Below, one piece after another: positions 15,875 to 21,166 of a stretch of 21,166 bases of DNA. How positions within the stretch are numbered: position 1 is the first letter of the stretch; each line of letters starts with the position of its first letter. Both the position numbers and the translations under genes were made by a program. Source of the stretch: Methanobacteriota archaeon (GTDB lineage: Archaea > Thermoplasmatota > Thermoplasmata > RBG-16-68-12); NCBI GenBank assembly GCA_005878665.1, contig VBLR01000095.1:1-21166 (forward strand). The letters run 5' to 3'. The notes beneath the pieces are model-generated. The model ran no database searches. It was not told the DNA's origin and saw only the letters and a list, made by a program, of their open reading frames with translations.

Positions 15875-18214
15875 TCACTTCTTCTGGAGGACCCGCCACA
15901 CCTTTTCAGGGGTGATCGGCATGTCAATGTGGTCGACCCCGACCGCATCACAGACGGCATTGACGTACGCCTGCGAGGAGGCGATCGTCCCCGTCTCCCC
16001 CACGCCCTTCACCCCGAGCGGGTTGTGCGGCGACGGCGTGACCGTGGAATCCGTCTCGATCCGCGGCGCCTCGAGGGCGGTCGGCACGAGATACTCGATC
16101 AAGCTGTTCGTGAGGAGGTTTCCGTTCTCGTCGTACACGGACTGCTCGAGCATCGCCTGTGCCAACCCCTGCAGGACTCCTCCGTGGACCTGTCCTTCGA
16201 CGATCATCGGATTGATTTGGTTGCCTACGTCATCGACGGCGACGTAGCGACGAATCTTCACTTGGCCCGTCTCCCGGTCCACATCGACGACGCAGATGTG
16301 GCAACCGAACGGGAACACGAAGTTCGTCGGATCGTAGAAGGTCGTTGCATCGAGGACGGGCTCGACTCCTTTCGGCATGTTCCCCGCCATGTAGGCGGCC
16401 CACGCAATTTCCTGGATCGTCTTCGCGGCCTTCGGCGAGCCCTTCACCACGAATTTCCCGTCCGTGAATTCGAGGTCTTCTTCCCGAGCCTCGAGGAGAT
16501 GGGCCGCAATCTTTCGCGCCTTGTCCTTCACCTTGCGGGCGGACAACGCTATCGAGCCGCCCTCCACCGCAGTCGTACGGCTCCCATACGTGCCCTGGCC
16601 GTACGGCGTGAGCTTCGTGTCGCCGTGGACGACATCGACATCCACCACCGGCAGTCCAAGCTCCTCGCCGACGATCTGAGCGAACGTGGTCTCCTCGCCC
16701 TGACCGTGCGGGTGGCCTCCCGTGTAGACGGTCGCCTTTCCCGTGGGATGGAGCCGCACCGTGGAGGCCCCCCAAAGTCCGCCGGCGAACCCGGTCGATG
16801 TGACGACCGCGGAAGGACCGAGCCCGCAGATCTCCACGTACGTCGAGAGGCCGATCCCCATCAGCTTCCCCTTTCGGCGGCCCTCGGCCTGCTCTTTCCG
16901 CAGCTTCTCATAGCCGACCTTGTCCAGGGCCTTCTCGAGCGTCCCTGCATAGTTCCCGCTATCGTAGGTGAGGCCCATCGCGGTCGCATACGGGAATTTG
17001 TCCGCGGGAATGAAGTTCTTCCGCCGGATGTCCGCGGGATCCTTCTTCAGCTTCCTCGCGAGGATGTCGACGATTCGCTCGAGGAGGAACAGGGCTTCCG
17101 GCCGACCCGCTCCGCGATACGCGTCGACGGGCGTCGTGTTCGTGAAGACCCCAGTCACCTCGACACGTCCCGCTTGGATCGCGTAGCATCCGCCGACCAT
17201 GAAGCCGAAGAGGATCGTCGGGATGCCTGGGGCAGCGGTCGATAGGTACGCCCCGAGGTTCGCGAGAACGCGAGCCCGAATCCCGAGGATCGTCCCGTCT
17301 TTCTTCGCGGCGAGGTCGACGTATTGTACGTGGTCGCGTCCGTGAGTCGTCGCGACGTAGTTCTCCATCCGGTCTTCGACCCACTTCACCGGCCGCCCGA
17401 GTCGCATGGCGAGATGGCACACGATCGCTTCCCACGGATAGACGGGGATCTTGCTGCCGAACCCCCCGCCGACGTCTGGGGCGATGACGTGGATCAGATG
17501 CTCCGGATACTTCAGTACGATCGAGAGGACGAGACGGTGAACGAACGGATTCTGCGACGTGACGTGGAGCGTGAGCTCCCGAGTCCCGGGTTCGAATTGG
17601 GCAATCGCGGCCCGCGGCTCCATCGCGGTCGGTTGCAGCCGTTGGTTCACGAACCGTTGGCTCACGACGACATCGGCCTCCTTGAAGGCCTTGTCCACGT
17701 CCCCGCCCGCCAAGGTCCACTTGAAGGCGACATTGTCGGGCGCGTCTCCGTGGATCGGGGCCCCTCCCTTCTTCGTCGCGGTTTCGACGTCCGTGACCAC
17801 GGGCAACGAATCGTATTCGACTTCGACGAGGTCAAGAGCGTTTTCGGCGATGAACGGACTCTCGGCGACGACGACCGCGACCGCTTCTCCCGCGTACCGA
17901 ACGACCTCCCGAGCCAGGGGTGGATACGCCGGCGTCTTCAGGTTCGCGTTCGGGATCGCCCAGGCCGTAATGATGTCGCCGACCTGGTCCTTCAAGTCCT
18001 GTGCGGTCAGGACGTCGAGGACTCCGGGAAGGCGTCGTGCCTTCGCCGTATTGATTGACCCGATTCGTGCGTGCGCATAGGGGCTTCGAACGAACTTTGC
18101 GAAGACGGTCCCCGGCGGGAGCATGTCCGCCACGAAATTCCCTCGGCCCGTGAGGAACCGATCATCTTCCTTGCGGAGGACGGACTCGCCGAACACCTTC
18201 GTCGTTTGGGCCAT
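15875..18214 (-). CDS. Form II CO dehydrogenase-like molybdenum hydroxylase large subunit
   Basis: 779 residues. The opening VFGESVLRKEDDRFLTGRGNFVADM, the motif DVGGGFGSKIPVYPWE and GVGETGTIAS with the catalytic Glu (about 740) place it in the CoxL/xanthine oxidase large-subunit family. The active-site loop is AYRGAGR (365-371), Gly where form I has the Cu-binding Cys. AYxGAGR defines form II CODH; CO oxidation by form II enzymes is poorly supported and many may hydroxylate other substrates such as N-heterocycles or aromatics. ATG 18214 follows GGGGTGA and starts 4 bases after the small-subunit stop. It should assemble with the two upstream subunits in the cytoplasm. No damage to the frame is seen. 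Confidence 0.92.
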   Translation of the reverse strand: MAQTTKVFGESVLRKEDDRFLTGRGNFVADMLPPGTVFAKFVRSPYAHARIGSINTAKARRLPGVLDVLTAQDLKDQVGDIITAWAIPNANLKTPAYPPLAREVVRYAGEAVAVVVAESPFIAENALDLVEVEYDSLPVVTDVETATKKGGAPIHGDAPDNVAFKWTLAGGDVDKAFKEADVVVSQRFVNQRLQPTAMEPRAAIAQFEPGTRELTLHVTSQNPFVHRLVLSIVLKYPEHLIHVIAPDVGGGFGSKIPVYPWEAIVCHLAMRLGRPVKWVEDRMENYVATTHGRDHVQYVDLAAKKDGTILGIRARVLANLGAYLSTAAPGIPTILFGFMVGGCYAIQAGRVEVTGVFTNTTPVDAYRGAGRPEALFLLERIVDILARKLKKDPADIRRKNFIPADKFPYATAMGLTYDSGNYAGTLEKALDKVGYEKLRKEQAEGRRKGKLMGIGLSTYVEICGLGPSAVVTSTGFAGGLWGASTVRLHPTGKATVYTGGHPHGQGEETTFAQIVGEELGLPVVDVDVVHGDTKLTPYGQGTYGSRTTAVEGGSIALSARKVKDKARKIAAHLLEAREEDLEFTDGKFVVKGSPKAAKTIQEIAWAAYMAGNMPKGVEPVLDATTFYDPTNFVFPFGCHICVVDVDRETGQVKIRRYVAVDDVGNQINPMIVEGQVHGGVLQGLAQAMLEQSVYDENGNLLTNSLIEYLVPTALEAPRIETDSTVTPSPHNPLGVKGVGETGTIASSQAYVNAVCDAVGVDHIDMPITPEKVWRVLQKK

Positions 18215-18218
18215 GATC

Positions 18219-18755
18219 TCACCCCTTCCTGGGACGCATCATTTCGCCCGCGGCCGCGACCGAGTCGACGATACCCTGGTACCCGGTGCACCGGCAGATA
18301 TTCCCCGAGATCGCGGTACGGATCCGGTCCTCCGAGGGTGCGTTTTCCACCCGGAGGAGCTCCAGCGCCGCGAGCACGACCCCGGGAGTGCAAAACCCGC
18401 ACTGCAGGCCGTGGTGGGCCTTGAACGCCTCCTGAATCGGATGGAGCCGACCGTGCTCGGAGAGACCCTCGATCGTGGTAATCTCGCGGCCGTCGGCTTG
18501 GACCGCGAGCATGGTGCACGACTTGACGGCGCGGCCGTCCAGGAGGACGGTGCACGCGCCGCAATGACTCGTATCACAACCGACATGGGTGCCCGTCAGC
18601 CGGAGATCGTCCCGAATGAAATCGACGAGCAATACGCGCGGCTCGACGGCACGCGTGAACTTCCGGCCGTTCACCGCGACCGTGATCATGTGACTCCCGT
18701 TCTCGGAGCGAACGCTCTTGCGCTTCGGACTTGCCTTCTTTCTCTTCGTGGCCAT
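18219..18755 (-). CDS. 2Fe-2S small subunit of the form II-type molybdenum hydroxylase
   Basis: 178 residues. Cys 60, 65, 68 and 80 (GCDTSHCGACTVLL...KSC) and Cys 119, 122, 154 and 156 (CGFCTPG, CRCTG) bind the two 2Fe-2S clusters. The core is strikingly like the form I CoxS encoded at 10632-11168 (shared LTGTH-GCDT--CGACT-LLDG-AVKSCT-LAVQADGRE). The protein starts with an unusual 22-residue basic leader (MATKRKKASPKRKSVRSENG then SH) before the usual MITVAVNG. The start at ATG 18755 is strongly supported by the full SD site GGAGGTGAT four bases upstream, so the leader is probably translated. Starts 5 bases after the FAD-subunit stop. Confidence 0.92.
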   Translation of the reverse strand: MATKRKKASPKRKSVRSENGSHMITVAVNGRKFTRAVEPRVLLVDFIRDDLRLTGTHVGCDTSHCGACTVLLDGRAVKSCTMLAVQADGREITTIEGLSEHGRLHPIQEAFKAHHGLQCGFCTPGVVLAALELLRVENAPSEDRIRTAISGNICRCTGYQGIVDSVAAAGEMMRPRKG

Positions 18756-18759
18756 CCAA

Positions 18760-18768
18760 ATCACCTCC
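18760..18768 (-). promoter_or_regulatory. Full Shine-Dalgarno GGAGGTGAT overlapping the upstream stop codon
   Basis: The minus-strand GGAGGTGAT contains the TGA stop of the FAD-subunit gene (18763-18761) and lies 4 bases before ATG 18755. It fixes the small-subunit start and implies translational coupling of the two genes. Confidence 0.75.
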
Positions 18769-19630
18769 CCGCTCGCGCCGTCGCGGTTTCCAGCGCGCGT
18801 CGAGTGAACACCTCGATCATCGCCCGCTTGTACTCCTCGCTCCCGCGGAGATCCGACGTTGGATGCGCCTCCCCGGATGCCATCTTCGCGGCGTCCGCGA
18901 ACGCCGTGGGCCCCGCCTTTCTCCCGACGAGTGCCTTCTCCGCTCCCGGAGCGCGAATCGGCCTCGGCCCGACCGATGCAAGAGCGACTCGGGCCCCCGC
19001 CACATTCCGCTTCGCATCTAGGCCGAGCTGGACCGCAACCCCGATTGTCGCAAAGTCTCCAGTCTTCCGTTTGAGCTTCAGGTACGCTCCGCCGTCTCCG
19101 GCTTTCGATTTCGGAATGCGGATCTCGGTGAGGAGCTCCGACGACCGGAGCGCGGTCGTGAAGGGATCCTTGAAGAACCGATCGATTGGAATCGTCCGAG
19201 CGCCGTTCGGGCCTCTTGCGGTGAGCTCTGCCTTGAACGCCAAGAGCGCCGTCCCCCAATCCGAGGCGGGATCCGCGTGAGCGAGCGCTCCGCCGATCGT
19301 GCCGAGGTTGCGCACCTGCGGGTCACCGAGGACGCTAGCGACGTCTGAGAAAATCGGATACTTTTCTCGGATGAGTTTCGACTGCTCGAAATCACGATGC
19401 CGGCTCAATGCGCCGATTCGTAATTGGTCGCCGCGTTCCTCGATGAACGCGAGACCGGGCACATCATTGATGTCGACGAGTACTCGCGGGTTCGCGAGCC
19501 GCAGCTTGAGGACCGGAATGAGGCTCTGACCGCCCGCAAGGACTTTCGCTCGATTCCCGTTCTCGCTGAGAACTTGAATTGCCCTCGCCAAGGTCTGAGG
19601 TCGGACATAATCGAAAGAATGGGGTTGCAT
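18761..19630 (-). CDS. FAD-binding medium subunit of the form II-type molybdenum hydroxylase
   Basis: 289 residues from ATG 19630. FAD-binding motifs LAGGQSLIPVLKLRLA (31-46) and NLGTIGGALAHADPASD (108-124) are at the same positions as in the form I CoxM of this window. The C-terminal domain has ALASVGPRPIRAPGAE and SDLRGSEEYKRAMIEVFTRRAL. It takes electrons from the small subunit. The start is chosen at 19630 because GGGAGGG lies just upstream and the N-terminus MQPHSFDYVRP fits the family; the in-frame GTG at 19660 is only about 10 bp from the TATA-like box. First gene of the three-subunit set, with its own promoter 37 bp upstream. Confidence 0.92.
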   Translation of the reverse strand: MQPHSFDYVRPQTLARAIQVLSENGNRAKVLAGGQSLIPVLKLRLANPRVLVDINDVPGLAFIEERGDQLRIGALSRHRDFEQSKLIREKYPIFSDVASVLGDPQVRNLGTIGGALAHADPASDWGTALLAFKAELTARGPNGARTIPIDRFFKDPFTTALRSSELLTEIRIPKSKAGDGGAYLKLKRKTGDFATIGVAVQLGLDAKRNVAGARVALASVGPRPIRAPGAEKALVGRKAGPTAFADAAKMASGEAHPTSDLRGSEEYKRAMIEVFTRRALETATARAGR

Positions 19631-19666
19631 CGCCCTCCCAGCCGTGCCACGAATCAGCACGCGTTT

Positions 19667-19674
19667 CTTTAAAG
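19667..19674 (-). promoter_or_regulatory. TATA-like box CTTTAAAG for the FAD-S-L operon
   Basis: On the minus strand GGAAG is followed by CTTTAAAG, a BRE/TATA-like pair in GC-rich DNA between the XdhC stop (19700) and ATG 19630. The expected transcription start, about 26 bp downstream, falls near 19645, leaving a short leader of about 15 nt that contains the GGGAGGG ribosome site. Confidence 0.55.
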
Positions 19675-19699
19675 CTTCCGCCGCAGGCGTTACGTGACT

Positions 19700-20569
19700 T
19701 CAGGGAGAGGAATCACCAGGCTTACGGGACGACTCGTCGGCGTCCGGCTTGTGGGGAACGTCCCGACCATACTTCGTCGCGAGGACATCGGCCATGATCG
19801 CCAGGGCCAGCTCCGGAGGCGTCCGGGCGCCAATGTCTAAGCCGATTGGGGCGTGCAGTCTCGACAGGAAGTCTTGCGGGACCGCTCGCCGCCCAAGCTC
19901 TTCCATATCCTTCCTCAATCGCCGTCGACTCGCCAACAATCCGACGAATCGCGCGTTCGTTTTCGAGAGCGATTCGAGGATGTCTACGTCTCGTTCGCCT
20001 TTTGTCAGAACGACAACTGAGTCCCGATTCCCGATGGAGAAGGTCTTTGGGTCGATGACGGCGGATTTCACGATCGTGTCCGGTGCCTCACGTAGGTCCG
20101 GCATCGGGTCCACCACGACGACCTCGAACCCCAAGGCCTTCGCCTGGTGCACGAGGGCGTCCTCGATGTCGTCGCGGCCGCCTTGGCCAACGAGGATCAC
20201 GCGTTCCGTCGGAAGCATCGGCTCCACGAAGACCTCCAGGGTGCCTCCACAGTCCGTCTCCACGTAGATTTCGTCCTCGCTCGACTCCCGCATCGTGCCC
20301 GCGACCGCCTTCGCCGCGTCGACGAGGTGTACGCGGACCACGCGCGGGCCTCCGTCCCTCAGCGCGCGGAGGGCCACTTCGCAAATCGGACCTTCGGGGC
20401 ACCCTCCCCCCAGGGTTCCGCGGACCACTTCACCCCGGCTCGAAATCAAGATCTTGAAACCCGGCTTGGCGAGCGTTGACCCCTCCGTCTTCGTCACGGT
20501 CGCAACCGCGAACGCCTCCCGTCGCGACGCGAGCTCGTTCAGACGCTCTGTGTATTCCGGCGTCTTCAC
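19700..20569 (-). CDS. XdhC/CoxI-family molybdenum cofactor maturation protein
   Basis: 289 residues. The N-terminal XdhC_CoxI domain has AVATVTKTEGSTLAKPGFK (21-39) and GTLGGGCPEGPICEVALRAL (51-70) with the family Cys 57. CGGTLEVFVEPM (107-118) follows, then a Rossmann part starting RVILVGQGGRDD (123-134), and FVGLLASRRRLRK and GLDIGARTPPELALAIMADV near the end. XdhC proteins hold the Mo cofactor, protect its terminal sulfur and pass it to the apo-enzyme. It probably serves the enzyme subunits encoded just downstream. The hydrophilic C-terminal tail (PDADESSRKPGDSSP) is not part of the domain. The GTG start at 20569 overlaps the stop of a small upstream ORF (GTGA); no SD site is seen. It is a distant paralogue of the XdhC part of the fusion protein at 14122-15753. 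Confidence 0.88.
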   Translation of the reverse strand: MKTPEYTERLNELASRREAFAVATVTKTEGSTLAKPGFKILISSRGEVVRGTLGGGCPEGPICEVALRALRDGGPRVVRVHLVDAAKAVAGTMRESSEDEIYVETDCGGTLEVFVEPMLPTERVILVGQGGRDDIEDALVHQAKALGFEVVVVDPMPDLREAPDTIVKSAVIDPKTFSIGNRDSVVVLTKGERDVDILESLSKTNARFVGLLASRRRLRKDMEELGRRAVPQDFLSRLHAPIGLDIGARTPPELALAIMADVLATKYGRDVPHKPDADESSRKPGDSSP

Positions 20570-20877
20570 GGAAAGGGGAGCACCGCCAGGCGCAATCTAC
20601 CTTTCGCCAGATCCCACGGGACGGAGACGAGAAGATAGCCGTCACTGCTTCGGAAGCCTCTGTATCGGCCTGGAGCGAATCTCCCGACATGTTTCGACCA
20701 GGATTGATCGCGGCCGAGCGCCGTGATCGTGTGAGAATGAGATCGCACCAAGGTCGCGGCACCCGCGAGACGACCTACGCGCTTCGCGCGATATGGGCAC
20801 GAAACCCGCGCGGTGCCCAGTCGAGCCCCCACCATCCAATCGACCGTTTCCGCCTGGACCAGGTCGCCCCACTCCAT
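20566..20877 (-). CDS. Small hypothetical protein overlapping the XdhC start
   Basis: 103 residues from ATG 20877 (GTG 20910 would add 11). I recognise no family. The sequence is basic and mixed alpha/beta in appearance: MEWGDLVQAETVDWMVGARL at the start, SHSHTITALGRDQ in the middle, GRYRGFRSSDGYLLVSVPWD and LRLAVLPF at the end. Two points support coding. By rough hand count about 70 percent of third codon positions are G or C, in line with the neighbouring genes, and its TGA overlaps the GTG start of the XdhC gene by 4 bases, the same GTGA junction as coxD-coxE. The overlap could be chance, and there is no SD site at either start. Confidence 0.45.
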   Translation of the reverse strand: MEWGDLVQAETVDWMVGARLGTARVSCPYRAKRVGRLAGAATLVRSHSHTITALGRDQSWSKHVGRFAPGRYRGFRSSDGYLLVSVPWDLAKGRLRLAVLPFP

Positions 20878-20910
20878 GGCATCGTGGACACTCGGTGGTC
20901 CTCTTGTCAC

Positions 20911-21166
20911 CGACCCGGGACAACGTGATGTCAGGCTGCAATCGCGACGAAGTTATTCGTCTGCCTTTGTTTCCAACAACAAAGTCAAGACGCTCGGCCG
21001 GAACCAGGCGCGGCCAAGGTCCGGTGCGGAGTGCCTCGCGTCGAAAGCAACCTTGCGCCGGAGAGTTATCCCCCAATTGAAAATGACTAACTAGTAATTA
21101 GTTAATGAATGCATGGATCGGGCTACTCAATTGAATTGAACCGGAAGTTAAGTGGGTCCGTCCGGA
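20911..21166. other. Right-edge region without a clear gene, with an AT-rich segment
   Basis: No convincing coding frame. The DNA turns AT-rich at about 21060-21140, unlike the rest of the right half. The inverted repeat TAACTA (21088-21093) / TAGTTA (21099-21104) sits here, and the palindrome TCAATTGA follows at about 21127-21134. It may be a promoter for the minus-strand XdhC group or for a plus-strand gene beyond the window. Confidence 0.4.
21088..21104. repeat. AT-rich inverted repeat (possible promoter or operator)
   Basis: TAACTA-GTAAT-TAGTTA, a perfect 6-bp inverted repeat with a 5-base spacer inside AT-rich DNA. The symmetry would suit a dimeric regulator site, and the TAATTA core could serve as a TATA box. 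Confidence 0.35.

Noticed and set aside
15848..18214. Long plus-strand open frames antisense to the form II large subunit
   Set aside because: High-GC shadow frames; Arg/His/Asp-rich translations without family motifs, opposite a well-supported gene.

Overview
The window looks like chromosomal DNA from a GC-rich archaeon, most plausibly a soil or sediment Thermoplasmatota-type lineage. This placement is an inference. It rests on TATA-like boxes about 25-35 bp upstream of some starts, weak or absent Shine-Dalgarno (SD) sequences before several first genes but strong GGAGG sites inside gene runs, a small protein with a type IV pilin-like hydrophobic N-terminus, and overall gene style. A GC-rich bacterium is not excluded. 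No rRNA, convincing tRNA, insertion sequence or CRISPR array was seen.

Left part (1-5826): the C-terminal end of a probable maltokinase/TreS-type protein (1-144), a small NTF2-like (SnoaL/DUF4440) protein (405-845), and a 767-bp stretch without a convincing gene that holds a long GC-rich hairpin (1251-1302). Next come a pilin-like membrane-anchored protein and a secreted subtilase facing each other, in DNA that looks poorer in GC than its surroundings. A four-helix membrane protein with a PH-like tail and a 65-residue two-helix membrane protein follow.

Central part (5827-13957): an aromatic-acid (benzoate-type) CoA ligase on the minus strand is divergent from a tightly packed plus-strand operon coxD-coxE-coxM-coxS-coxL-coxG. 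The large subunit carries AYRCSFR, the active-site signature of form I (Mo-Cu) aerobic carbon monoxide dehydrogenase, so this operon should encode a genuine CO-oxidising enzyme with its maturation ATPase (CoxD), VWA partner (CoxE) and SRPBCC protein (CoxG).

Right part (14122-20877, all minus strand): a second, convergent molybdenum hydroxylase locus. In transcription order it has a small unknown ORF, an XdhC-family protein, then FAD, 2Fe-2S and Mo subunits, and last a separately promoted gene. The Mo subunit has AYRGAGR, the form II signature, so its substrate is uncertain. The last gene is an unusual three-domain fusion: MobA/MocA-like nucleotidyltransferase, XdhC-like domain and C-terminal YHS/TRASH metal-binding domain. 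It lies tail to tail with coxG and could make, hold and deliver the cytosine-dinucleotide molybdenum cofactor, perhaps with a metal, to one or both enzymes. The form I operon has no XdhC/CoxF-type gene of its own in this window.

Overall the window looks like a trace-gas or molybdenum-hydroxylase metabolic island: two different CODH-family enzymes back to back, their cofactor maturation genes, and an adjacent aromatic-acid activation gene.
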